18,415 bases of DNA from Anaerolineae bacterium (GTDB taxonomy: Bacteria > Chloroflexota > Anaerolineae > Aggregatilineales > Phototrophicaceae). The stretch spans positions 1 through 18,415 of the forward strand of contig JANQRM010000331.1 of assembly GCA_028284565.1 (NCBI GenBank), read 5' to 3'. A program made the translations under genes and the position numbers. The first letter of the stretch is position 1. The number at the start of each line of letters is the position of its first letter. Below are positions 1-7,439 of this stretch, in pieces. Under the pieces are notes generated by a model that was given only the letters and a program-made list of their open reading frames with translations, was not told the DNA's origin and did not search any database.

Positions 1-72
1 TGGTTTGTTGCCTTTTGTTTGACGGGGTTTCCGCGATTTTCTGCTTTTAGATGGACGTTTTTTGGGAGGCAT
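1..72 (-). CDS. Partial N-terminus of a basic, Lys/Arg-rich protein (runs off left edge)
   Basis: Only the first 24 codons are inside the window. Read from the ATG at 72 on the minus strand they give a strongly basic, Lys/Arg/Ser/Pro-rich start (MPPKKRPSKSRKSRK...). An AGGAAG ribosome binding site lies about nine bases upstream of the ATG, which supports a real start. Basic tails like this occur in DNA-binding or membrane-anchored DNA-handling proteins such as FtsK-type translocases or topoisomerases, but nothing visible here decides the family. The gene is divergent from the SH3 protein gene, and about 120 bases between the two starts must hold both promoters. Confidence 0.5.
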   Translation of the reverse strand, partial: MPPKKRPSKSRKSRKPRQTKGNKP

Positions 73-150
73 GATGGACTTCTTCCTGAATTCATTCGCT
101 CATCATAGCACGATGTTCCCATTTTCCCCGTGTGGATTCGATTTTTTGGG

Positions 151-156
151 TACAAT
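151..156 (+). promoter_or_regulatory. Possible -10 box for the SH3 protein gene
   Basis: TACAAT in the context GGGTACAATAGG lies 37 bases before the preferred start codon at 193. A very similar GGGATACAATAT stands before the aminotransferase gene at 10992. No good -35 box is visible at 16 to 18 bases upstream, so this is a weak call. Confidence 0.3.
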
Positions 157-192
157 AGGATGACGATGATGATTCATCCTGAAAGTGACCTT

Positions 193-1233
193 ATGAAACG
201 CCAATCTGCCCTTGCCTTGTTTTTAACCGTGTTGATGTTTGCTTTGCTAGTCATGTTGATGCTTCCGACGAGCGCGCAAGTTTATATCATCAACACCCCC
301 ACCCCCTCAGCAACGTTTGACCCGAACTTACCAACACCCCTGCCCACTCCGCGGACTTGTCCCACAGCGTTAGATTTGACTGCTGGTTCGTTTGCGTATG
401 TCCGCGCAGGCATCATTATTCGTTCAGAGCCAACAACATCGAGTGCGATTATGGGCTATGTGGCGCAAAATACGGATGTTGTCATTACAGAGGGTCCTGT
501 GTGTAACTTGGGGATTGTCTGGTGGAAGGTGCGCGGAACAGAAAATCCGGGATGGGTCGCACAGAGTACCGTAGATGATGGACAGTTCGTATTTTCTTAT
601 GGAACAGGTGGTGGGACAGATTGTGTGCCGGATGAATATCTGTCGGTGGGAAGTCTAGCTGATATTCTGTTTGATGCACGTATTCGAGAAGTGCCGTCAC
701 TCGAAGGTCGGGTGAGAACAGTTGCTCCGTCAGGGAGTGTCGTCAATGTTGTCGGGGGACCTGAATGTGCCGATGGCAAAATCTGGTGGCAGGTACAAGC
801 GACTGTCGTTGGCTTCACCTATACGGGATGGATGGCTGAAGTTGGGAATGGCTTGCCCTTGCTGGTCTCGCAGAATGTCCCTTCCACAGAAGATGGGACG
901 TTGTGTGATGTGCCATTGCCATTTGCCACCGGAACACGCGCATTTGTCCATTATCATGACCGTACACCCAAATACCTGCGGACTGCACCGGGAACGGATT
1001 CTACGCCTTTGTTTACACTCGTGAATAATGTTCCTTTCATTATCGAAGGTGGACCCGTGTGTCGTGAAAATCTGAACTGGTGGCGGATTCGGGTGCTAGC
1101 CAGTCAGGAAGTCGTCGGCTGGATGGCAGAAGGCTCATCGGGCATTGGCTATTGGATGCGCGCGATTGATCCGGATGAATTTGGTTTTGTGCCTTACGGA
1201 TTAGGTCTGACGTGTACGGGACAATCATGCTAA
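193..1233 (+). CDS. Secreted protein with three bacterial SH3-like repeats
   Basis: A predicted exported protein of 346 residues if it starts at the ATG at 193. That start is preferred over the upstream GTG at 130 because it directly gives a signal peptide (MKRQ, then a hydrophobic run to about residue 25 and an Ala-Gln cleavage-like site). A Pro/Thr-rich linker follows, then three repeats of about 90 residues. Each has a Cys near its start, a hydrophobic strand with an Arg-x-x-Pro-like turn, a G-P-x-C element, and W-W-x-(V/I) followed shortly by G-W-(V/M)-A. This is the pattern of bacterial SH3 (SH3b) domains, which often bind peptidoglycan or other surface polymers. The paired cysteines in each repeat suggest one disulphide per domain, and the C-terminus carries another Cys pair. 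No enzymatic domain is seen. A cell-surface or scaffold role is an inference. Confidence 0.75.
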   Translation: MKRQSALALFLTVLMFALLVMLMLPTSAQVYIINTPTPSATFDPNLPTPLPTPRTCPTALDLTAGSFAYVRAGIIIRSEPTTSSAIMGYVAQNTDVVITEGPVCNLGIVWWKVRGTENPGWVAQSTVDDGQFVFSYGTGGGTDCVPDEYLSVGSLADILFDARIREVPSLEGRVRTVAPSGSVVNVVGGPECADGKIWWQVQATVVGFTYTGWMAEVGNGLPLLVSQNVPSTEDGTLCDVPLPFATGTRAFVHYHDRTPKYLRTAPGTDSTPLFTLVNNVPFIIEGGPVCRENLNWWRIRVLASQEVVGWMAEGSSGIGYWMRAIDPDEFGFVPYGLGLTCTGQSC

Positions 1234-1265
1234 AATAGCACATCTGTTCAACTCAATCTAAACTT

Positions 1266-2636
1266 ATGGCAAAAACACGAACCAAATATGTTTGCCAAAA
1301 TTGTGGTCGGCAATCCCCCAAATATATGGGGCGGTGTCCGCAATGTGGCGAATTTAACACGATGCAGGAATTTGTAGAAGAAAAGCGGAAACCTGCAAAA
1401 CAGAATCGGCAGGTGGTTGGAACAGTTCGCAATCAACCCCAACGCCTGACGGAAATCAGTACTGAAGAAGAGGAACGCCTACATGTACCTGTGGAGGAGT
1501 TTAGTCGGGTGCTGGGTGGTGGACTCGTGCCGGGGAGCATCATCTTGCTGGGTGGTGAGCCGGGTGCTGGGAAATCGACCCTGCTCACACAGACATCCGC
1601 TGTATTAGCCGAATTGCATGGGACGGTGCTGTATGTCAGCGGGGAGGAAAGTTCGCGTCAAATCAAGATGCGCGCTGACCGCCTCGGCTTGACATCCCCT
1701 GACCTTTATCTGCTGACGGAAACGAATCTCGGCAATATCTTTGAGCAAGTGCAACGCCTCAACCCCGCCGTATTGATTGTGGATTCGATTCAGACGACTT
1801 ATAGCGACGATATTGACTCATCACCCGGATTGGTATCACAGGTGCGGGAGTGTGCATCGCGTTTGCAGGCATTGGCGAAATCAACCGGAATCGCTGTCTT
1901 CCTCATCGGGCATGTGACGAAAGAAGGGAACATCGCGGGTCCTCGTGTGCTGGAGCATATTGTGGATACGGTTCTCTATCTTGAAGGCGACCCTTTCCAG
2001 ACCTTTCGCTTGTTACGGAGTGTGAAAAATCGCTTTGGGGCGACGAGTGAAGTGGGCGTATTCGAGATGCAAGGGCGCGGGATGGTGGAAGTCCCCAATC
2101 CATCTGAGGCATTCTTGGCTGAACGGGTGATTGATGCGCCCGGCTCGTCGATTGCGATTACGATGGAAGGTACTCGTCCCCTGTTGGTTGAGATTCAGGC
2201 GTTAACGAGTCAAACATCCTTTGGTAATGCGCGACGTACCCCGAATGGTGTCGATATGAACCGCTTGTTGCTCTTGAGTGCAGTGTTGAGTAAACGCATG
2301 GGCTTGAAGTTGTGGGAACAGGACATCTTCATCAATGTGGTGGGCGGTTTACGGGTGACCGAACCCGCATCGGATTTGGCAATGGCGATGGCAATTGCGT
2401 CAAGTTATTATGAAAAGTCACTCCCTGCGGATTTGGCGATTGTGGGCGAAGTGGGCTTGAGTGGGGAGATTCGGACAGTGGGACAATTGCCTGCCCGTTT
2501 GAATGAAGCGTCGAAGATTGGCTTCCGACGGGCTTTAGTGCCAAGAATGCGCCGTAAATTAGATGACATCCCCAAAAATATCGAACTCATTGAAGCACGA
2601 AATCTATCTGATGCCTTGCGACTAATCAAAGACTAG
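1266..2636 (+). CDS. radA: DNA repair protein RadA
   Basis: RadA (Sms) is a RecA-like ATPase that drives branch migration during recombinational repair. The 456-residue length is normal for the family. An N-terminal C4 zinc finger is formed by Cys10, Cys13, Cys24 and Cys27. The Walker A motif GGEPGAGKST spans residues 96 to 105, a hydrophobic strand ending in Asp173 fits Walker B, and the family signature KNRFG is at 254 to 258. The C-terminal part has the Lon-protease-like domain typical of RadA (VVGGLRVTEPASDLAMA, then VGEVGLSGEIR) without obvious proteolytic function. The start codon is ATG, with no strong Shine-Dalgarno sequence visible. The next gene begins three bases after the stop codon, so the two are probably co-transcribed. 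Confidence 0.97.
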   Translation: MAKTRTKYVCQNCGRQSPKYMGRCPQCGEFNTMQEFVEEKRKPAKQNRQVVGTVRNQPQRLTEISTEEEERLHVPVEEFSRVLGGGLVPGSIILLGGEPGAGKSTLLTQTSAVLAELHGTVLYVSGEESSRQIKMRADRLGLTSPDLYLLTETNLGNIFEQVQRLNPAVLIVDSIQTTYSDDIDSSPGLVSQVRECASRLQALAKSTGIAVFLIGHVTKEGNIAGPRVLEHIVDTVLYLEGDPFQTFRLLRSVKNRFGATSEVGVFEMQGRGMVEVPNPSEAFLAERVIDAPGSSIAITMEGTRPLLVEIQALTSQTSFGNARRTPNGVDMNRLLLLSAVLSKRMGLKLWEQDIFINVVGGLRVTEPASDLAMAMAIASSYYEKSLPADLAIVGEVGLSGEIRTVGQLPARLNEASKIGFRRALVPRMRRKLDDIPKNIELIEARNLSDALRLIKD

Positions 2637-2639
2637 CTT

Positions 2640-3383
2640 GTGTTCCGCGTTGTCTTCTGGAATATCATGGCAGGGGGTGGGAAACGTGTGGAGGGAATCC
2701 TCTCGCAGATATTGGCATGGGAAGCGCACATCGTCGCTTTAGCAGAGTTTCGTGCGACAACTGCCAGTCAATGGCTTGCATCACAACTATCTGATACCGG
2801 ATTTAGTCATCAATTGACAACAGTCAATGAACAAGCATCTGCCAGAAATGCCTTGCTCTTAGCCTCACGATTTCCTATACAAAAGAAGCGCATTAAATCG
2901 CCACCTGTGCCACACCATCGCTGGATATTCGCTCAGATTCAATCCCCTGCACCTTTTCATCTTGGTGTCATGCACATCCCGAATATGCATACCGGACTGA
3001 AATATCCCTATCATGAAAGCGTGTTATCACTAGTCAATAGATGGCGACGTGGTGCGGGAATGCTCATCGGGGATACGAATTCGGGATTGCCCGATATTGA
3101 CGAAGAATCGCCCGCCTTCACGAAAAAAGAAGCCCATTTTATGAATAAGATGGAAAATGCGAAGTGGCATGATACCTTTCGTTGGTTGTATGGTGATGAG
3201 CGCGCCTACACATGGTATTCGCCGAATGGGAAGAATGGTTTCAGACTCGACCAAGCCTTTGTGAATAAGCATTTAATCAAGCGTGTGAAGCGATTTCGTT
3301 ATATATGGGGAGAGGCTGACGGTTTCCATCGGCTGAGTGATCATTCTGCAATTGTCATCGACCTTGATTTGCCCTTATCGTAG
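2640..3383 (+). CDS. Endonuclease/exonuclease/phosphatase (EEP) family hydrolase
   Basis: A 247-residue cytoplasmic metal-dependent phosphoesterase of the EEP fold (exonuclease III/DNase I-like). The start is GTG, three bases after the radA stop codon. Active-site residues expected for the fold are present in order: Asn8 in the first strand (FWNIM), Glu36 (ALAEFR), His112 (VMHIPN), Asp145 and Asn147 (GDTNSG), Asp204 (RLDQAF), and the terminal Ser233-Asp234-His235 motif (LSDHSAIVIDL). The substrate cannot be told from sequence: members act on DNA, RNA, inositol phosphates or sphingolipids. The lack of a signal peptide and the tight coupling to radA make a nucleic-acid substrate the likelier reading, but that is an inference. 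Confidence 0.85.
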   Translation: MFRVVFWNIMAGGGKRVEGILSQILAWEAHIVALAEFRATTASQWLASQLSDTGFSHQLTTVNEQASARNALLLASRFPIQKKRIKSPPVPHHRWIFAQIQSPAPFHLGVMHIPNMHTGLKYPYHESVLSLVNRWRRGAGMLIGDTNSGLPDIDEESPAFTKKEAHFMNKMENAKWHDTFRWLYGDERAYTWYSPNGKNGFRLDQAFVNKHLIKRVKRFRYIWGEADGFHRLSDHSAIVIDLDLPLS

Positions 3384-3395
3384 CAAGGGCGATAT
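3371..3395 (+). terminator. Possible terminator after the radA unit
   Basis: GCCCTT at 3371-3376 and AAGGGC at 3385-3390 form a perfect six-pair stem around an eight-base loop, overlapping the EEP stop codon, followed by GATATTTTAT. The T tract is short and interrupted, so termination may be weak. Confidence 0.4.
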
Positions 3396-3436
3396 TTTAT
3401 ACTCCTCGCAAAATCCACTGAATTAAATGTGAAACA

Positions 3437-4171
3437 ATGTCCGATACACTCCGCACCTTGAACAACCATGTCAGTATTCGTCATTACACCGATGAAGACA
3501 TTTCTGAAGAGACGGTACGGGATATGCTTAACGCCGCCCGTCGTTCTCCTACATCGTCGAATATCCAAGCCTATAGTTTTGTGGTCGTCCGCAACCCAGA
3601 GACGAAAAAAGAACTCGCTGTTCTCGCAGGCAATCAGAAGCATATCGAAACCTGTCCCGTGTTCGTGGCGATTTGTGCTGACATCACGCGCTTACGTCGG
3701 GCTTGTGAAATGCACGGGGAGACACTGGCGCAAAATCTCGAAAATTCAATGGTGGCGATTGTTGATGCGAGTTTAGTGGGGATGTCATTGAATACGGTCG
3801 CCGAATCATTGGGCTATGGGACAGTCATGATTGGTGGGATGCGGAATCACCCGAAAGAGGCGGCGGACGTGCTGGGCTTGCCGAATGGCGTGTTTGTTGT
3901 CTATGGGATGTGCATTGGTGTGCCAGCTCGACGCACTCCACAGAAGCCTCGTTTGCATGAGGATGCCGTAATTCATTATGAACGCTTTGATACCAGTAAG
4001 TTAGATGAGCATTTGACGAATTACGACGCAGAATTGGCGGAGCATTATCGGGAAGAGGGGCGCGAGACACCTGATAACGCTTGGACGGGCGTGATTGCGA
4101 GTAAGTTTTCCAGTCCCCGCCGTGACTTCTTGAAATCTACCCTAGAAGCGATGGGATTTGACTTTGGCTGA
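3437..4171 (+). CDS. NfsA/Frp-like nitroreductase (NADPH-dependent flavin oxidoreductase)
   Basis: A 244-residue flavoprotein of the nitroreductase superfamily, expected to bind FMN as a dimer and to reduce nitroaromatics, quinones or flavin with NAD(P)H. The N-terminal signature is present (SIRHYTDE at 13-20, with Arg15 in the FMN-phosphate position), followed by RRSPTSSNIQAYSF with the Ser/Asn residues that line the flavin. The central block (GMSLNTVAESLGYG) and the late block (VVYGMCIGVPA, then PRLHEDAVIHYERF) match the NfsA/Frp subgroup, whose length is about 240 residues, rather than the shorter NfsB group. Its last 14 bases overlap the next gene in another frame, which suggests translational coupling. 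The physiological substrate is unknown. Confidence 0.85.
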   Translation: MSDTLRTLNNHVSIRHYTDEDISEETVRDMLNAARRSPTSSNIQAYSFVVVRNPETKKELAVLAGNQKHIETCPVFVAICADITRLRRACEMHGETLAQNLENSMVAIVDASLVGMSLNTVAESLGYGTVMIGGMRNHPKEAADVLGLPNGVFVVYGMCIGVPARRTPQKPRLHEDAVIHYERFDTSKLDEHLTNYDAELAEHYREEGRETPDNAWTGVIASKFSSPRRDFLKSTLEAMGFDFG

Positions 4172-4688
4172 TACGATTGAGATTATTAAACTTGACCCAC
4201 ACCGATGGGAAGAATATAAGAACATTCGACTGCGTTCTCTCAAAAATGCACCTTTAGCTTTTGGTGCAAGTTTTGAGGAAGATAAGGTTCAACCTGAACC
4301 TCATTGGCGAGGGCGTTTAGAAGCCAGGCAGAATGATGGGGGTAGTTTTCTCCTATTTGCAGAGCAGGCAGGAAAACTGGTTGGTATGATGGGTGTGTTC
4401 CGTCCACCACGACAGAAGATGTCGCATGTCGCGCACATCTATGCCGTGTATGTGGATGAAGCCGTGCGTGGTCAGGGAGTCGGCAGTCGCTTATTGGAAG
4501 CGGTGATTGATGAGGTACGCTGTCGCTATCCAGATGTGATTAAGATAGGGCTGGCGGTGAATCCCGTGCAGACATCAGCCGTTGTATTGTATCAAAAAGC
4601 AGGTTTCGAGTATGTCGGTACACTCAAGAAGGAACTCTGTGTTGATGAACAATACTACGATGAGCATCTGATGGAATTGATGTTATAG
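4158..4688 (+). CDS. GNAT-family N-acetyltransferase
   Basis: A 176-residue acetyl-CoA-dependent N-acyltransferase of the GNAT fold. The acetyl-CoA pyrophosphate-binding loop is clear: VDEAVRGQGVGSRLLEAV, with the R-x-x-G-x-G/A core at residues 104-109. It is followed by the strand with Asn-Pro (LAVNPVQTSAVVLYQKAGF) that ends typical GNAT domains. The start is uncertain: the frame opens with TTG at 4158, inside the nitroreductase gene, and a second TTG lies at 4164. No in-frame ATG precedes the conserved region, so a TTG start with coupling to the upstream gene is the best reading. The substrate (amino acid, protein N-terminus, antibiotic or other amine) cannot be inferred. Confidence 0.85.
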   Translation: MTLADTIEIIKLDPHRWEEYKNIRLRSLKNAPLAFGASFEEDKVQPEPHWRGRLEARQNDGGSFLLFAEQAGKLVGMMGVFRPPRQKMSHVAHIYAVYVDEAVRGQGVGSRLLEAVIDEVRCRYPDVIKIGLAVNPVQTSAVVLYQKAGFEYVGTLKKELCVDEQYYDEHLMELML

Positions 4689-4760
4689 GTAAGTTATTGG
4701 TTTTTAGTGATAGGGACGATAGTTGAATTCACCCACCGTCCATTGTCCAATTATAAACAA

Positions 4761-5735
4761 TCAGCTTATTGCTTCCAGCACAGATGGATTGCAGACGTTT
4801 TGTGCGTTGCCATTTTGCAAGAAATCGACGATCAGTTGTGCCGCTTCGACTGCAACGGTGACTTGAGCATCAGATGTACTCGCCGCAAGATGCGGTGTAT
4901 GAATGACATCATCGAGTCCGATTAGGGGATTGTCATCGGGAGGCGGTTCTTGATGATAGACATCGAGTCCAGCTCCCGCAACTTTGCCTGCTTTAATTGC
5001 GTCGGCTAAATCAGTATCGTTGATTAATGCGCCACGTGCTACATTGACAATCCGCACGCCATCTTTCATCTTATTGATGGCTTGTGCATTAATCATCTCT
5101 TGAGTTTCGTCGTTGACAAGGGCGTGAAGGGAAATAAAGTCGGACTCGGCATAGAGCTCATCTATATTCTCTACATATTTCACACCCATGTCTTTAGCAA
5201 TCATGGAATCAACATAGGGGTCATAGGCGACGATGGACATGCCAAAAGCCCGCGCCCGTAATGCCACTGCTTGCCCTATCCGACCAAAGCCGATGAGACC
5301 CAGCCTTTTGCCGTTGAGTTCGACACCCATAAACAGCTTACGATCCCAGCGACGAGCAGAGAGGGATTCATGTCCTTGTGGAATGTGCCGAGCGAGGGCA
5401 ATCATCAGACCAAAGGCGTGTTCTGCCGTTGAGATGGTATTGCCTCCCGGTGTGTTCATGACGACGATGCCTTTTTGTGTGGCGACATCTAAATCGACAT
5501 TATCCACCCCGACTCCTGCCCGTGCAATAGCCTTGAGCTTGGTGGCTTTGTTCAATAGTTCAGCATCGGCTTGAACGCCACTGCGTATCACGATGGCATC
5601 AGCAGATTCGATTTGAGTCATCAGTTCATAACGCACGATTTTGCTGGGGGCAGATACGTCTATACCTTCAGCCTCATTCAGAATAGCAATGGCGTTGGCA
5701 TGGACGTTATCTGGAACAAGGACATGAAAAGTCAT
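4761..5735 (-). CDS. serA: D-3-phosphoglycerate dehydrogenase-like 2-hydroxyacid dehydrogenase
   Basis: A 324-residue NAD-dependent D-2-hydroxyacid dehydrogenase, probably the first enzyme of serine synthesis (3-phosphoglycerate to 3-phosphohydroxypyruvate). The Rossmann motif GFGRIG is at 149-154, with an acidic Asp172 at the end of the second strand (AYDPY) that favours NAD over NADP. The catalytic triad is visible as Arg234 (NVARGAL), Glu263 (YHQEPP) and His282 (HTPHLA). The substrate-side GRAGVGVDNVD-like segment (ARAGVGVDNVD, 71-81) and NTPGGNT are typical of phosphoglycerate dehydrogenases. It lacks the C-terminal regulatory ACT domain, so serine feedback through that domain is absent. 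It lies downstream of a class V aminotransferase and a lipoprotein on the same strand, and the aminotransferase is a plausible partner for the next serine-pathway step. An AGGAG sequence lies 12 bases before the ATG, somewhat far. Confidence 0.85.
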   Translation of the reverse strand: MTFHVLVPDNVHANAIAILNEAEGIDVSAPSKIVRYELMTQIESADAIVIRSGVQADAELLNKATKLKAIARAGVGVDNVDLDVATQKGIVVMNTPGGNTISTAEHAFGLMIALARHIPQGHESLSARRWDRKLFMGVELNGKRLGLIGFGRIGQAVALRARAFGMSIVAYDPYVDSMIAKDMGVKYVENIDELYAESDFISLHALVNDETQEMINAQAINKMKDGVRIVNVARGALINDTDLADAIKAGKVAGAGLDVYHQEPPPDDNPLIGLDDVIHTPHLAASTSDAQVTVAVEAAQLIVDFLQNGNAQNVCNPSVLEAIS

Positions 5736-5755
5736 ATACGATGTTTTCTCCTGTG

Positions 5756-7423
5756 TTATTCGTCTTCATCCTCACCAGCGAGGATGGCGTTGATCTCATT
5801 GGCTAGTTCTTCGATTTCGGGTGGTTTTTGGGATGCGGTTGCCGGTGTCAGGTAGAAGCTTCGCGCTTCATCCAAATCCGCAAGGGCAAAATCGTATTCC
5901 TCTTCCGTCATATAGACTCGTGCGCGTCCGATATAGGCGAAGGCATTCCCGTCATCCAATTCGATGGCTGTGGAATAATCTTCAAGGGCGTTATCAAATT
6001 CTTCTAAATCCAGATAGACCGTTGCACGATTGATGTAAAATTCGGGGTTGTCTGGATTGTTTTCGATAGCGTTGGTATAGGCAGTGATAGCTTCATCGAG
6101 TTGTTCCGTTGTGGCATAGAGCGAACCAAGCGCATTGATATAGATGCCATTGGTTGGGTCGAGTTCAATCGCTGTTTGTAATTCTGCTTCCACGGCGTCG
6201 GCATCGCTAGTTTCAATATAAAGCAAGGCGCGTTGGTAATAGCCTTCTGGATTTTCTGGTTCTTCACTGACCACTGTCCCCAAATCAAGGAGTGAGTTCT
6301 CAAAGTCAGCTAGGTCGCCTGACTCAATCCCCCTGTTGCGATAGGCAATCCCGCGATTGAGGTACCCTTCTAAGAAGGTGTCATCGAGTTCTAAGACGCG
6401 GTTATAGACTGCAATTGCATTGTCTACGCGATTGTTTTCTGTGTAGAGTTGACCAGCACGTTTAAAGGCTTCGAGCGCATCTGCTTCTTCTCCTAATTGG
6501 AGCAATATCTCGGCGCGACCTTGATAGGCAGTTGCACTGGTTTCATTCAATTCTAAGGCACTGCTGAAATCTGCTAATGCCCCTTCTAAGTTATCGAGTT
6601 CGAGCTTTTCCTCTGCGCGACGGATGAACAGGTCAGAAGCCCGTCGTCTGTCCGCGGCGGCACCACGGTCATCACCCGCGAGTTCCTTCGCACTGGCACT
6701 TTCTAAGTGCAATTCGGGATTGTCTCGATTGAAGCGCAAGGCATCCCCATAGGCATCGACTGCTTCATCATATTGTTCTAAGGTGATGTAGAGTCCGGCG
6801 AGGTTTTCGTGATATTCAGGAACCCGATTGTTGAGGTCGATGGCATTTTCATAATCGGCTACTGCGGACTCAAGGTCTTCGACAATAAATTGATAGTAAT
6901 TGCCACGACTGTTATAGGCTTCGTGATTTTCGGGGTCAAGTTCAATTGCGGTGCTAAAGTCTGCGAGTGCCAATTCATTTTCTTCGAGTTGAGCATAGGC
7001 TTGTCCACGGAAGGTAAAGGCTTGTGCATTGGTATCATCGAGTTCAAGAGCTTGATTGTAGTCTTCAATCGCGGAGTCATAATCGGCATTTAAGGCTTTG
7101 GCACGTCCACGATACATATAGGGTTCGGAGAGATTGCCATCCACCTCAATCGCCGAGGTAAAATCAGCAATGGCAGATTCATAATCTTCCAAGCCAATAT
7201 AGGCTAGCCCTCGCCCAATATAGGCATCTGCACGGGGATTTTGTTGAATTGAGAAATTGAATCGCTCAATGGCATTATCATATTGCCGTTGTTCAACAAA
7301 GAACACACCCCGTTCATAATTTTCATTTGCCGCGATTTTGGGGTCAGCTGTTTGACAAGCGGTGAAAATCACCATCAATGCCAGCAATAGTCCCAGCCCC
7401 ATCGGGTGTTTCCGACGGTCCAT
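5756..7423 (-). CDS. TPR-repeat lipoprotein
   Basis: A 555-residue envelope protein made almost entirely of tetratricopeptide repeats. The ATG at 7423 is chosen because GGAGGT lies eight bases upstream and because it gives a short lipoprotein signal directly (MDRRKHPMGLGLLLALMVIF then T-A-C), with the Cys as the probable lipid anchor. The Phe at -3 of the lipobox is slightly unusual. About 13 TPR units follow, with the usual spacing (A-Y-x-x-R-G, then D-Y-x-x-A-I-x-D-F/Y-x-x-A-I-E-L-D/N), ending in an acidic tail (GEDEDE). TPRs are protein-protein interaction scaffolds and no catalytic domain is present. It sits 16 bases after the aminotransferase stop and 20 bases before the dehydrogenase start, so it should be on the same transcript as two cytosolic metabolic enzymes. 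Its role there is not evident. Confidence 0.9.
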   Translation of the reverse strand: MDRRKHPMGLGLLLALMVIFTACQTADPKIAANENYERGVFFVEQRQYDNAIERFNFSIQQNPRADAYIGRGLAYIGLEDYESAIADFTSAIEVDGNLSEPYMYRGRAKALNADYDSAIEDYNQALELDDTNAQAFTFRGQAYAQLEENELALADFSTAIELDPENHEAYNSRGNYYQFIVEDLESAVADYENAIDLNNRVPEYHENLAGLYITLEQYDEAVDAYGDALRFNRDNPELHLESASAKELAGDDRGAAADRRRASDLFIRRAEEKLELDNLEGALADFSSALELNETSATAYQGRAEILLQLGEEADALEAFKRAGQLYTENNRVDNAIAVYNRVLELDDTFLEGYLNRGIAYRNRGIESGDLADFENSLLDLGTVVSEEPENPEGYYQRALLYIETSDADAVEAELQTAIELDPTNGIYINALGSLYATTEQLDEAITAYTNAIENNPDNPEFYINRATVYLDLEEFDNALEDYSTAIELDDGNAFAYIGRARVYMTEEEYDFALADLDEARSFYLTPATASQKPPEIEELANEINAILAGEDEDE

Positions 7424-7439
7424 AGCCCTTACCTCCGAA

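Noticed and set aside
5233..5574. Plus-strand open frame inside the dehydrogenase gene
   Set aside because: Antisense to a strongly supported gene. Its composition reflects the opposite strand.
5756..7423. Tandem DNA repeats or CRISPR-like periodicity
   Set aside because: The roughly 100-base periodicity is explained by degenerate TPR protein repeats and not by conserved DNA repeats with spacers.
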